From Ruminiclostridium cellobioparum DSM 1351 = ATCC 15832 (GTDB lineage: Bacteria; Bacillota; Clostridia; Acetivibrionales; DSM-1351), in contig NZ_KK211290.1 of assembly GCF_000621505.1 (NCBI RefSeq), positions 1-50,587 of the forward strand: a DNA stretch of 50,587 bases. The letters are read 5' to 3'. Position 1 is the first letter of the stretch; the number at the start of each line of letters is the position of its first letter. This document shows, one piece after another, positions 25,550 through 34,768 of the stretch. Under the pieces are notes generated by a model. That model worked only from the letters and a program-made list of their open reading frames with translations, was not told where the DNA came from and made no database searches. A program made the translations under genes and the position numbers.

Positions 25550-26110
25550 CTATCCCTTGATCTTCACAGGTATGCCCGAGACACAGAAATAAACCTCGTC
25601 GGCTGTTCCGGCAAGAAGCTGGTTCATCCTTCCGGCTATATCCCTGAAGTCCCTTCCCATTGAATATGCCGGCACAATTCCCATACCCACTTCATTTGTT
25701 ACCAGAATGAAAGGCATCTCATTCATTTTCACAAGACTTACAAGTCTTTCCAGCTGGTGAAGTATTGTATCCTCAATCTCATCCGCCCTGTCCCTTGTGA
25801 GGCTGTCCCAATCACAGCTCCCATCCAGCATGAGATTTGATACCATAATTGTTATGCAATCCAGAAGAACGGCACTTCTGCCTTTCAGCAATCCCTCAAG
25901 GGCCATGTCCAGATTTTTATAGCCTTCATAGGTCTCCCATTCAGCAGGTCTTCTTTCCCTATGTCTGGCTATTCTCTGTTCCATTTCCTCGTCTGTACGT
26001 TTTGCGGTTGCCACATACAGCACATTGTTTCCCTGCTCTGCCGCTTTTTTTTCGGCAAAAGTACTTTTACCGCTGCGGGCGCCGCCTGTCACCAGGATCA
26101 ATTTTCCCAT
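25550..26110 (-). CDS. cobU: Adenosylcobinamide kinase / guanylyltransferase
   Basis: Bifunctional enzyme that phosphorylates adenosylcobinamide and adds GMP, giving adenosylcobinamide-GDP for CobS. P-loop GGARSGKST lies at residues 9-17, followed by VLYVATAKRTDEEM, RIARHRERRPAEW, LLDCITIMVSNLM and VTNEVGMGIVPA. The frame extends to a TTG at 26140 without a ribosome site; the ATG at 26110, after GGAGG (12 bases), gives normal length and a proper N-terminus. It is co-directional with the B12 uptake genes. Confidence 0.93.
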   Translation of the reverse strand: MGKLILVTGGARSGKSTFAEKKAAEQGNNVLYVATAKRTDEEMEQRIARHRERRPAEWETYEGYKNLDMALEGLLKGRSAVLLDCITIMVSNLMLDGSCDWDSLTRDRADEIEDTILHQLERLVSLVKMNEMPFILVTNEVGMGIVPAYSMGRDFRDIAGRMNQLLAGTADEVYFCVSGIPVKIKG

Positions 26111-26178
26111 ATATCCATATATCCTCCGAAAATTCTGCAAAGTAATATTTTGGGGCTTGCAAACTTATCAAATAAATT

Positions 26179-27411
26179 CTATAGAACTTCATGCAACTGG
26201 GCTGATGTGATAACCGCAGCAGCAGTTTCTTTTAACCGCTTGTAAAGCGCAGTTGCCTTTCCGTCCGTAAAATCCCTTATTTCGGGCAGTTCATCCTCAA
26301 TAATGACCAGTTTGTTTGCATTCAGTGCCGCTTCAAGGTTTCTGAAATTTTGAAAACCAAAGGGCATATTGCACAGGATAGTAATTTCAGAATCTTTAAT
26401 ATATGAAATATTTCTGGCATGAATTTCATCCGATATTTCGGTAAAAGGCTTTTCCATCAGGTGTTCCATCCCGAATACCTCGGCGCTGCCAATATCACTG
26501 TCCCCCTGGGAGAAAACTCCTGCCGTGGCACGGTAACCCTGCTGGTATAACTGTCTCAAAACTCCCGCGGCAGAGCCTCCTCCGCCTATAACATGTACCA
26601 GTTCGGATTTCTTGCCGGCAGTATCCCTGTTGATATAGAGATCCAGCAGTCCAGTTATCCTGTTTTTATAAACCAGTGCATTTATGCCGTAAACACGGGA
26701 GAGATTTTCCGAGGTAAGCACCTCCTGGGGCAAACCGTCGGCAACAATTTCTCCGCAATTCATCAGGACCAGCCTTGTACAGTATCTGGCAGCGATCTTC
26801 AGATCGTGTATTGCCGCAACAACAGTGGTTCCCGTTGATGACAGCTCCCGCGAATATTCAAATATCTGCTCCTGATAGGTGATATCCAGGCTGGCGGTGG
26901 GCTCGTCCAACAGAATTATATCCGTTTCCTGGGTGAGGGTTTTTGCAAACAGCACCCTCTGCCTTTCTCCGCCCGACATTTCAGTCACAGGGCTTTCTTC
27001 AAGACTGCCGGTATGGGTATAGTCCATATTCCTTCTTGCTATGGTGTAATCCTCTTTTGACTCGGCCCTGAACCTCTTAATATAAGGATACCTTCCCATA
27101 AGGACAATATCAAGTGCCGGGAACGGAAACCCGACGGTGGTATTCTGCTGCATCAACGCGACCTCTTTTGCCAGCAGCCTCTCAGTGTACTTATTGATAT
27201 CAATGCCCTTGATTTTTATATGGCCTCCGGCTTTGTTCAAACCGTTGATGCACTTTAACAGCGTTGTTTTACCTGCGCCGTTGGGCCCAATCAAACCGAT
27301 GAAATCCCCTGCCTTTATATTCAGGTCGATACCTTTTAATATTTCCTTGTTGTTTATTGAATAATTAAGATCGTTTATTTCAATGATACTGTCCGCATTA
27401 TAACTATCCAT
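26179..27411 (-). CDS. btuD: Corrinoid ABC transporter ATPase fused to an extra C-terminal domain
   Basis: Residues 1 to about 255 are a FecE/BtuD-type ATPase: Walker A 42-50 (GPNGAGKTT), Q-loop MQQNTTVG, signature MSGGERQRVL, Walker B IILLDEPTASLD, H-loop AAIHDL. About 150 more residues follow with a Rossmann-like opening (LVHVIGGGGSAAGVLRQLY) and ITILCNMPFGFQNF and KLVIIEDELPE segments. The added domain looks nucleotide-binding, and its role is unknown. The start lies one base after btuC. The symbol is by operon context and riboswitch, so a siderophore or heme substrate is unlikely. Confidence 0.85.
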   Translation of the reverse strand: MDSYNADSIIEINDLNYSINNKEILKGIDLNIKAGDFIGLIGPNGAGKTTLLKCINGLNKAGGHIKIKGIDINKYTERLLAKEVALMQQNTTVGFPFPALDIVLMGRYPYIKRFRAESKEDYTIARRNMDYTHTGSLEESPVTEMSGGERQRVLFAKTLTQETDIILLDEPTASLDITYQEQIFEYSRELSSTGTTVVAAIHDLKIAARYCTRLVLMNCGEIVADGLPQEVLTSENLSRVYGINALVYKNRITGLLDLYINRDTAGKKSELVHVIGGGGSAAGVLRQLYQQGYRATAGVFSQGDSDIGSAEVFGMEHLMEKPFTEISDEIHARNISYIKDSEITILCNMPFGFQNFRNLEAALNANKLVIIEDELPEIRDFTDGKATALYKRLKETAAAVITSAQLHEVL

Positions 27412-27412
27412 A

Positions 27413-28462
27413 TTATATCAGAGCCCCTCCCTCTTTTTTGGATCTGAGAAGAAGATAGAGGAAGTAGGGCGCTCCAAGCAAAGCTGTGATTATACCCACA
27501 CCCAGTTCGTAAGGTACCGCCACCACTCTTGATATCAGGTCGCAGGCAACAAGGAATATGGCACCGCCTATTGAACTTGCGGGCAGAAGTATCTTGTGGT
27601 CAGGTCCCACAAGCAGCCTCATAATATGGGGCACTATCAGCCCCACAAAGCTTATTGCTCCTGTCACGCATACGCTGCTTGCAGTTGCTGCCGAAACAAG
27701 TACCAGTAATATGGTTCTGAGTCTGTCGGTGTTGAGTCCCACCGATCTGGCCTCCTCCTCACCCATGAGCAGAACATTCAGATCCCTGGAAAACAAGTGC
27801 ATAAGCACTACACTGACCAGCACAGGAATGACAATCAGCTGAAAATGTTCCCACCTTCTGCCTTCAAGCCCACCTGTGGACCAGAACAAAAATTCCTTGA
27901 CCTGGTAATCATAGGACAGGGTCAGTACGATATTTGTTATTGCTCCGAGGAAAGTGCTGACTGCAATACCTGATAGTATCAGGGTCAGAACGGGAACCTT
28001 TCCCTTTCGGTAGGATAATATGTATATTGCCATTATTGCCAAAAAAGCTCCGGTAAATGCCGAAAGGGGCAATACAAATATGCTGGCTGCCGCCAGTCCA
28101 AGCTTAATGGACAGCACCGCACCCAGACCTGCACCGCTGGATATTCCAAGTATTCCGGGATCTGCCATGGGATTTCTGAACATCCCCTGCATCACGGCAC
28201 CCGAAGTGCCAAGGGCTGTGCCGGCAAGGGCAGCCACTGCCACCCGCGGAAATCTCACCAGAAAGATTATGGGTTCCTGCCCCTGGACAAAGGTTGCATC
28301 CGGCAGGAATCCAAGGTTTTTAAGTATTATCCTGAAGGTGTCAAAAAACGGCACATATACGGCACCGACTGCAGTACCTGCTATCATCACAGCAAGCAAT
28401 ACCATAAGCATTACCGGTATTATTCCAATTTTTAATCCTGCCCTTTTCACATGATCCTCCAC
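27413..28462 (-). CDS. btuC: Corrinoid ABC transporter permease, FecCD family
   Basis: Membrane permease with about ten segments in 349 residues. Typical BtuC/FecCD stretches are RFPRVAVAALAGTALGTSGAVMQGMFRNPMADPG (split over two segments), GISSGAGLGAVL, ISFVGLIVPHIMRLLVGPDHK and ELGVGIITALLGAPYFLYLL. The gaps to btuF (4 bp) and btuD (1 bp) show tight coupling. Cobalamin or cobinamide as substrate follows from the riboswitch and cobUS neighbours. Confidence 0.9.
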   Translation of the reverse strand: MEDHVKRAGLKIGIIPVMLMVLLAVMIAGTAVGAVYVPFFDTFRIILKNLGFLPDATFVQGQEPIIFLVRFPRVAVAALAGTALGTSGAVMQGMFRNPMADPGILGISSGAGLGAVLSIKLGLAAASIFVLPLSAFTGAFLAIMAIYILSYRKGKVPVLTLILSGIAVSTFLGAITNIVLTLSYDYQVKEFLFWSTGGLEGRRWEHFQLIVIPVLVSVVLMHLFSRDLNVLLMGEEEARSVGLNTDRLRTILLVLVSAATASSVCVTGAISFVGLIVPHIMRLLVGPDHKILLPASSIGGAIFLVACDLISRVVAVPYELGVGIITALLGAPYFLYLLLRSKKEGGALI

Positions 28463-28466
28463 CTAT

Positions 28467-29513
28467 CTATTTAAACAAGTCCGGATATGCGGCTTTTGCC
28501 ATATCCTCAACAGCCAGCACGGAATAGTGCGACGTAGCACTTAAATGGTTGTAAGGCACTGAAATAATCCTGTTGTTTTTTACCGCTTTCACACCCGCTA
28601 AAGATTTATCTTCCCTGATGGATTTGGTCAGGCTTTCAGGTGTTGCCTTGCTTGTATCATAAAACCATGAGGGTACGCTGATAATATCGGGATCATATTT
28701 AACTATCATTTCCTTTGAAAGCTGCGGCCAGCCTGTCAGGCCTTCTTTCGACACAGGGTTTGTCAAGCCTGCTCTTGTAACTATATCGTCAAAGTTTGTA
28801 TCCTTGCCGCTTGTGCTGCCCATCTCACTGTAATCTATAATGCTGAGCTTCTCTTCCTCCTTTAGTACAGACAGCCTGTCCGAAACCGACTTAAGCTTTT
28901 GGTCCATCCAGTTTGTCAATTCTTCGGCCTTACCGGCATTATCGGTTATATCGCCCAACAGCTTCAGCATTTCCTTCTCCTGGTCTATATTGGAAGGGGT
29001 TTTTAAAACAAAGACATTAATGTTCGAATCCCTCAGCAGCTTTATTATATTGGCATCCGACCAGGCATCGGCCAGAACCAGGTCAGGCTGCAGCGCCAGT
29101 ATCTTTTCAGCATTGAAATCCATCCTCTGCCCTACTCCCCTGGCAGCATCGGTGATATTTGATACTCCCTGGTCCTCCACAAAATATGTCATTGCAGCTA
29201 TCTGGCTCTTATCTGTCAATGAGATCAGCATTTCACAGACCCCCAGGGGAAAAGCGGCAATCTTGGCAGGCTTTGCTGCTATAGTTACTGAAGTTCCGCC
29301 GGCATCCTTCAGGGTCAGGGGATACCGGACAGCCTTTGAATCTATCCCGGTACTATCGGCTGCCGCACCCGGTGCGGCTGTTGTTGATAGTGCTGCCGAT
29401 TGGGCGGCGGTACCGGCTGATGAGTTTCCGGAAATATCAGCCTGGCCGCAGCCTGCAAACAGCCCTGCTGCCAAAACAAAAACCATAAAAAGTGACAATA
29501 TTTTTATCTTCAT
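28467..29513 (-). CDS. btuF: Corrinoid-binding lipoprotein, BtuF-like
   Basis: Class III (helix-backbone) solute-binding protein. The signal peptide ends in a lipobox (LFAGCGQ), followed by a Ser/Ala/Thr-rich linker of about 40 residues, then PAKIAAFPLGVCEML, LQPDLVLADAWSD, GLTGWPQLSKEMIVKYDPDII and RIISVPYNHLSA. The frame opens at 29528, but GGAGG lies inside those first codons, so ATG 29513, eight bases after it, is the start. It is first gene after the cobalamin riboswitch and its terminator. Confidence 0.9.
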   Translation of the reverse strand: MKIKILSLFMVFVLAAGLFAGCGQADISGNSSAGTAAQSAALSTTAAPGAAADSTGIDSKAVRYPLTLKDAGGTSVTIAAKPAKIAAFPLGVCEMLISLTDKSQIAAMTYFVEDQGVSNITDAARGVGQRMDFNAEKILALQPDLVLADAWSDANIIKLLRDSNINVFVLKTPSNIDQEKEMLKLLGDITDNAGKAEELTNWMDQKLKSVSDRLSVLKEEEKLSIIDYSEMGSTSGKDTNFDDIVTRAGLTNPVSKEGLTGWPQLSKEMIVKYDPDIISVPSWFYDTSKATPESLTKSIREDKSLAGVKAVKNNRIISVPYNHLSATSHYSVLAVEDMAKAAYPDLFK

Positions 29514-29530
29514 TTTATTTTCCTCCATTT

Positions 29531-29562
29531 AAAAAACCCCGTAAACACAAGGTGTTCAGGGG
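29531..29562 (-). terminator. Riboswitch-linked terminator before btuF
   Basis: On the minus strand CCCCTGAACAC pairs with GTGTTTACGGGG around CTT, followed by six T. It lies between aptamer and btuF, so it is probably the expression platform: B12 bound means termination. Confidence 0.85.
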
Positions 29563-29639
29563 CTTAGATACTTTATTTGCAAAGTTATCAGCTATTACAC
29601 CTTCCCTATCTCTCGTAGAGTTGCAGTGTCAGGAAATGG

Positions 29640-29845
29640 CGAACCACTCCCCGGCTGCAGACAGGTATTCTGACTCAGGCTTCATCACTCTCCAAGCCTT
29701 CCCGGCTGTTAACCAGTGGCAAATCATGGAGAACTCCTCCAACACAGCGGCGGGACCGTGCAGGGCTCAAACCTGCTTCCCATATCTGCATCCGTGTATT
29801 CAATTTAAGGGTTTACCAGAATTTAACGTAACGCGTTGTTCCGGT
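29640..29845 (-). ncRNA. Cobalamin riboswitch
   Basis: The minus strand shows the aptamer core in order: GGGAAGCAGGTTTGAGCC, GCACGGTCCCGCCGCTGTG, GCCACTGG, CCGGGAAGGC, and the B12-box region GAAGCCTGAGTCAGAATACC. These match the class known before btuB and cob genes. The ends are approximate. The downstream operon is btuFCD-cobU-cobS, entirely consistent with B12 feedback. Confidence 0.95.
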
Positions 29846-29874
29846 TAACTTTGGTAAATACATGCTACACTATT

Positions 29875-29903
29875 ATAATAGTACATATAAATACTATTGG
29901 CAA
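29875..29903 (-). promoter_or_regulatory. Promoter of the btu-cob operon
   Basis: Minus strand: TTGCCA (29903-29898), 17 bp, TATTAT (29880-29875). It lies between the deoB stop and the riboswitch. Confidence 0.6.
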
Positions 29904-29958
29904 ATTTTAATTATTCAACCTCTTGCTTAGCTCAGATCATTGCAAATATCCCAACCGT

Positions 29959-31137
29959 TTACTTTGCTATCAGGCCATGGAAGCTTTCACCCGGAAATTC
30001 ATTTTTGATTCCGAAAGCTTCGGCAATTGTACTGGCAAGGTCGGCAAAAGTTTTTCTGGTTCCCAGATTTACATCCTGCTTTATATTCTTTCCGTATAGG
30101 AGCAGCGGCACGTGTTCTCTGGAGTGGTCGGTGCTGGGAGTTGTGGGATCGCAGCCATGATCGGCGGTTATTATCAACAGGTCATCGTCCCTCATGGCCC
30201 CAACTATCTCAGGAAGCCGTGCGTCAAACTCTTCCAAAGCCTGCCTGTATCCCTCTGCATTGTTTCTATGTCCAAAAAGCATATCAAAATCAACAAGGTT
30301 TGTAAAAATAATACCCTTATTGTTTTCCTTCATATATTTCAAAGTGACGTCAACACCATTCATGTTGCTCTTGGTGTGTTCAGCCACTGTAATACCCTTC
30401 CCTGAAAAAATATCTTCTATTTTTCCCACTGCAATTACGTCCAGCCCTTTTTGCTGCAGCTTGTCAAGGATGGTATCCGCTGTGGGCTCAGCCGAAAAAT
30501 CCCTCCTGTTCGTTGTACGGGAAAAGTCCCCGGGCCGGCCGGTAAACGGGCGGGCAATGACACGTCCTACCATGTTTTCCCCCTGCAGCATATCTCTTGC
30601 TATCCGGCAAATCCTGTACAGCTCTTCCACCGGAACAATCTCTTCATGTGCAGCTATCTGGAATACGCTGTCTGCCGAAGTGTAGACAATGAGCTTTCCC
30701 GTCCTCATGTGCTCTTCACCGTATTCTTTGATTATCTCTGTGCCTGACGCCACACAATTTGCCAGGACGCCCCTTCCTGAGAGCCTTTCAAATTTTTCAA
30801 GGATTTCCTTTGAGAAGCCGTTGGGATAAGTGGGAAAGGGATACTCCAGCTGCAGCCCGGCAAGCTCCCAGTGGCCGGTAATGGTATCCTTGCCTTTCGA
30901 CACCTCGGCCATCCTGCCATAGCATCCGGTTATACTCCGGGGCACCGGAAGATAATCAATGCCGTCAACCTTTCCCAGTCCCATATTTTCCATATTCGGC
31001 AGCTTTATTCCGCCGCAGCTTTTTGCTATATTTCCCAGAGTATTGCTTCCCGTATCACCGTAATCCGGTGCATCCGGAAGTTCACCAACTCCTACGCTGT
31101 CCAATACAATCAGAATTGCTCTGTTAATGTTCTCCAT
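29959..31137 (-). CDS. deoB: Phosphopentomutase
   Basis: Interconverts ribose (or deoxyribose) 1- and 5-phosphates in nucleoside salvage. It is a two-metal enzyme of the alkaline phosphatase superfamily. Visible are [22 protein letters not shown] with the first metal ligands, [10 protein letters not shown] with the phospho-accepting Thr, [26 protein letters not shown] and [11 protein letters not shown]. The 392 residues are full length. ATG preceded by GGAGG. A single gene here; it is followed by the btu promoter. Confidence 0.96.
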   Translation of the reverse strand: MENINRAILIVLDSVGVGELPDAPDYGDTGSNTLGNIAKSCGGIKLPNMENMGLGKVDGIDYLPVPRSITGCYGRMAEVSKGKDTITGHWELAGLQLEYPFPTYPNGFSKEILEKFERLSGRGVLANCVASGTEIIKEYGEEHMRTGKLIVYTSADSVFQIAAHEEIVPVEELYRICRIARDMLQGENMVGRVIARPFTGRPGDFSRTTNRRDFSAEPTADTILDKLQQKGLDVIAVGKIEDIFSGKGITVAEHTKSNMNGVDVTLKYMKENNKGIIFTNLVDFDMLFGHRNNAEGYRQALEEFDARLPEIVGAMRDDDLLIITADHGCDPTTPSTDHSREHVPLLLYGKNIKQDVNLGTRKTFADLASTIAEAFGIKNEFPGESFHGLIAK

Positions 31138-31388
31138 ATATAAAAACCTCCATAACCAGTTAATCTACAATATTTCCAATCATTTTATTAATACCAATCT
31201 ATCACAATTTTAAACCAAAATACAATAAAAATACGTCTTCAAATTTGTTTTTTTAAATTATTTAAAGGTTATTGCTCAATTTTTAACATTTAAATACCAA
31301 TTTGTGATATAGTCTTATTGTTGATTAATTATTTGTTAATTTATTAAATTTATATAATTTTTTTGTTTTTCAGGAAGGTACATAACAA

Positions 31389-32876
31389 ATGAATACCAAA
31401 ATACGTCTTTTTAAGTATACTTTTATTGTTTTAAGTATAATGTGCTGCATTATGCTGGGAAGTACTCTTATTATTAACGCTTTGGGCGATATAAATGCCT
31501 TTGGAGTTTCGTCCGGGCGGACAGTGGCCGAAAAGCAGTCTGATTCAACAGTTACAGCCTCTACAGGCACACCTGCTAAAGCATCGGCAGCCCCCGCACC
31601 CAACGTCTCAACTGATACTGCTGCAGCCGCACAGACCAATGCCGCAATTGACACGGAAACTTCAACCACGGCCCAACCCCCGGTACAAGTCCCTGTACAA
31701 CCCCCTGTAAAGTCGCCGGCTGTTACCGAGGAAAGTCAGAAACAAAATAGCAGCACTCCCCCTGCCGATAATACCCAGGCACCTGAAAATGAGGCTGCGC
31801 CGCCCCCTGACGACAAACCGGTGCAGGAGCCGGCTCCCGCCTCTGTTACCATATCGGCGGTGGGAGATATAATGGCACATCAGAGCAACCTGAACAATGC
31901 TTACTCGCCCAAGACAGGTACATATGATTTCACGGGCTTTCTGGAATATGTAAAGCCATATCTCACAGAAGCGGATCTGACCATAGGTAATTTCGAAACC
32001 GTAACGGCCGGACCGAAAACAGGCTATACAAGCTATCCGAGTTTCAACACGCCCGATGCCATACTTCCTGCATTGGCAGGAGCAGGGTTCGATATATTGT
32101 CAACAGCCAACAATCACTGTCTGGACAGAGGAATCAGCGGTTTGACCCGTACAATTCAAATGATAAATAAAAATAAGATGCTGAATATAGGCAGTTCGAC
32201 AAATGGGAAGAATAAATATGTAATCAAGGACATTAACGGCATAAAATTGGGGATACTGTCTTACTCCGGAATGTATAACGGACTGGACAAAAAACTCAGT
32301 GCGGCGCAAAAAGCCACTTACCTGAGTCCAATAAATGAGTTGCAGATACAAAAGGATATCAAGGCTGCCAAAGCGGATAAAGCGGATGCAGTAATAGTTA
32401 TTGTCCACTGGGGAACAGAATACAAGCGGACACCGGATAATTCACAGACTGCGCTGGCTAAAAAAATGCTTTCCTGGGGAGCCGATATTATTCTCGGGTC
32501 GCATCCCCATGTTATTCAAAAGTCTGAGATTGTAAAAGTAAATGGAAAGGATAAATTCATAATCTACTCCATGGGAAATTTTATTTCAGGCTACAGGCGT
32601 GTGGATAAGGCCAACAGGCCCAATAAGATTTATACCGAAGATGGAATAATTGTAAATCTCAAGCTGGAGAAGGATGCATCAAACGGTATTGTAATAAAAA
32701 GTGTGGATTATGTACCCACCTGGGTGGACAAATACTATGTTAATAATAGACCTGTATTCAAAATCATTCCCATACCGGATGAAAATATATCCGGAAAATA
32801 CATAACAGATTATAACAGGCCGTTTATAAAGCAATCTTATAAAAACACCATGGGAATCATGGCAAAAATGAAATAA
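31389..32876 (+). CDS. CapA-family surface protein (PGA_cap metallophosphatase fold)
   Basis: Membrane-anchored, exported protein. One N-terminal transmembrane segment (FIVLSIMCCIMLGSTLIINAL) is followed by about 115 residues rich in Ala, Pro, Thr and Gln that should be a flexible wall-spanning linker. Then comes the CapA domain: ISAVGDIMAHQSN, LTIGNFETVT, DILSTANNHCLDRG, VIVHWGTEYKRTP, ADIILGSHPHVIQ and IYSMGNFISG. Relatives take part in poly-gamma-glutamate capsule synthesis; no other cap genes are near, so that role is doubtful. AGGAAGG is nine bases before the ATG. The next gene encodes an LtaS-like enzyme. Confidence 0.85.
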   Translation: MNTKIRLFKYTFIVLSIMCCIMLGSTLIINALGDINAFGVSSGRTVAEKQSDSTVTASTGTPAKASAAPAPNVSTDTAAAAQTNAAIDTETSTTAQPPVQVPVQPPVKSPAVTEESQKQNSSTPPADNTQAPENEAAPPPDDKPVQEPAPASVTISAVGDIMAHQSNLNNAYSPKTGTYDFTGFLEYVKPYLTEADLTIGNFETVTAGPKTGYTSYPSFNTPDAILPALAGAGFDILSTANNHCLDRGISGLTRTIQMINKNKMLNIGSSTNGKNKYVIKDINGIKLGILSYSGMYNGLDKKLSAAQKATYLSPINELQIQKDIKAAKADKADAVIVIVHWGTEYKRTPDNSQTALAKKMLSWGADIILGSHPHVIQKSEIVKVNGKDKFIIYSMGNFISGYRRVDKANRPNKIYTEDGIIVNLKLEKDASNGIVIKSVDYVPTWVDKYYVNNRPVFKIIPIPDENISGKYITDYNRPFIKQSYKNTMGIMAKMK

Positions 32877-32937
32877 ATAAGGAATCAAAGATTTCAAGAT
32901 TAAAACAATCAAAAAATCAGAAAGGAACATTGGCAAG

Positions 32938-34764
32938 TTGTTAATGCTTAAGAATTTTTTTGTTGAAAACTTCAGTAAAGTTAAGAATTCTTTTAAAGAT
33001 AAACCTTATAGAAATGCATTTACTGTAATTGTTCTCTTTATATTAATAAATGCTTTAAAACTCAGCTTATACAACTATTTTCTGATACCGCAGGCTACCA
33101 GGGAAGTATTTGTCTATAAATTCTGGTTTACTTTGCTGTGCAGTATTATAGTATTTACTATTATATTCAGCTTTAAATCAAGATACCTTTTTTTAATTGT
33201 AATGGTTGCACAGGGTATTTACTGCTTTACAAATATATCCTATTTCCTTTATTATCACAGCTATCTTCATTTTCTGCAGTGGATTTCCCTCTTCAAGGAG
33301 GCATTGATTTCGGCTACCCATCTGGCTAATCCAAAGAGCATGCAGCTGCTGGTAGTTTTTATTGACGCACCCCTGGCTTTGTATATTTTCTTCAAATACT
33401 TTAAAAAGGATGTCAGAAAGTTCTCACTGCCATTAATGAAGTATACCTTACTCATCGCTTCTCTCGTAATTCTTTTAGTTGTGGAAATCAACAACTACCA
33501 TGCTCAAAAGTCCATTGTACAGTATATGGACGACAGGTACACCGGGGAAACGGAAATTGTCGCAAGATATGGCACGCTTGTAAACAGTGCTGTAAACATT
33601 ATTAAAAATAATAGTGAAACAAAGCTGATAGGTCAGCTCAACTATGGAAGGAAGCAAACAAACAGCGACATAGTCGGTGCGGAAAAAGATCCCAACAAAC
33701 CATTTTTAAATTCCAAAAATCCCAATTTTGTAATAATTCAGGTTGAATCCATGGATGCCAATATAGTCAGGCAAAAGTACAAGGATTCTTTTGTAATGCC
33801 CTACCTGAATTCGTTGACAGCTAACAGCATATATTATCCGTATACTTTAAGCTACCACCAGGGCGGAGGTACCTCCGACACCGAGTTTTCGGTTATAAAC
33901 AGTGTGGAACCGCTGGATTCCTTCCCTGCCATAAAGCTTACCTCTTACGGTTACCCCAACTCTTTTGTTTCAAAACTGGCCAAGGCCTCCTATGATACCA
34001 TGGCCTTTCACGGTAATGTCGGAACTTTTTATAATAGAAACATTGCTCTTTCAAAAATGGGCTTTAAGAAGTTTTTTGACATCGGCTCCATGAATTATGA
34101 GGACGAGGGCTGGGGTGCTCCCGATGACAAAGTATTTTCGTTTGCTTACGACAAAATGGTAAAAGCCAGGGAGCCCTTTGTTTCATATGTTATTACAATG
34201 ACCAGCCACGGTCCTTTTGAAAGTGCACGGAATTACTATAATAATCCCCTGTACGACGATATTGAAAACGAAATAGTCAAAAACTATTTTAACTCCTTCA
34301 GCTATGTGGATGAATCCATAAAGGACTATGTAACCGCCGTTCAGAAAAAGTTCCCCAACAGTTATATAATAATTTACGGGGATCACACTCCGAACATAAA
34401 TTCGGAGGATTTTGCGCAGGCTTCCTTTATTGATGGAGACAAATACTTTGAGTTTGTTCCGTTGTTTATTATTACACCTGATGGGCAGAAACACAGAGAA
34501 AACTCGGAAGTGGCCTCCTTCCTTGATATTTCACCCACATTGCTGGCAGCCTCTGGCATACCCTACTCTGTGTATTCGGATGGTTCAAATCTCCTTAAAA
34601 ATAATATAAATTATTTGAATATCCCTTTAAAGGGCTCATCCTTTGACAGAGCCTGGCTGTATAATAAAATATCAACTTACAAATTCACCGAAGATGAGCC
34701 TTTGTGGAAAAAATATCTGCCTTCCTTTATCTCTTCAAATCTGATTGAGAAGCACAGGAAGTGA
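32938..34764 (+). CDS. LtaS-like lipoteichoic acid synthase / phosphoglycerol transferase
   Basis: Polytopic N-terminus with five transmembrane segments and an extracellular sulfatase-fold domain. The catalytic region is visible: VIIQVESMDANIV with the metal-binding Glu, YHQGGGTSDTEFS with the nucleophile Thr, TMTSHGPFES and IIIYGDHTPN. These match LtaS-type transfer of glycerol phosphate from phosphatidylglycerol. The 608 residues are normal. Start taken as TTG 32938, 11 bases after AAGGA; ATG 32944 is possible but farther away. It is 61 bp after the CapA-like gene, probably in one envelope operon. Confidence 0.9.
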   Translation: MLMLKNFFVENFSKVKNSFKDKPYRNAFTVIVLFILINALKLSLYNYFLIPQATREVFVYKFWFTLLCSIIVFTIIFSFKSRYLFLIVMVAQGIYCFTNISYFLYYHSYLHFLQWISLFKEALISATHLANPKSMQLLVVFIDAPLALYIFFKYFKKDVRKFSLPLMKYTLLIASLVILLVVEINNYHAQKSIVQYMDDRYTGETEIVARYGTLVNSAVNIIKNNSETKLIGQLNYGRKQTNSDIVGAEKDPNKPFLNSKNPNFVIIQVESMDANIVRQKYKDSFVMPYLNSLTANSIYYPYTLSYHQGGGTSDTEFSVINSVEPLDSFPAIKLTSYGYPNSFVSKLAKASYDTMAFHGNVGTFYNRNIALSKMGFKKFFDIGSMNYEDEGWGAPDDKVFSFAYDKMVKAREPFVSYVITMTSHGPFESARNYYNNPLYDDIENEIVKNYFNSFSYVDESIKDYVTAVQKKFPNSYIIIYGDHTPNINSEDFAQASFIDGDKYFEFVPLFIITPDGQKHRENSEVASFLDISPTLLAASGIPYSVYSDGSNLLKNNINYLNIPLKGSSFDRAWLYNKISTYKFTEDEPLWKKYLPSFISSNLIEKHRK

Positions 34765-34768
34765 GGCA

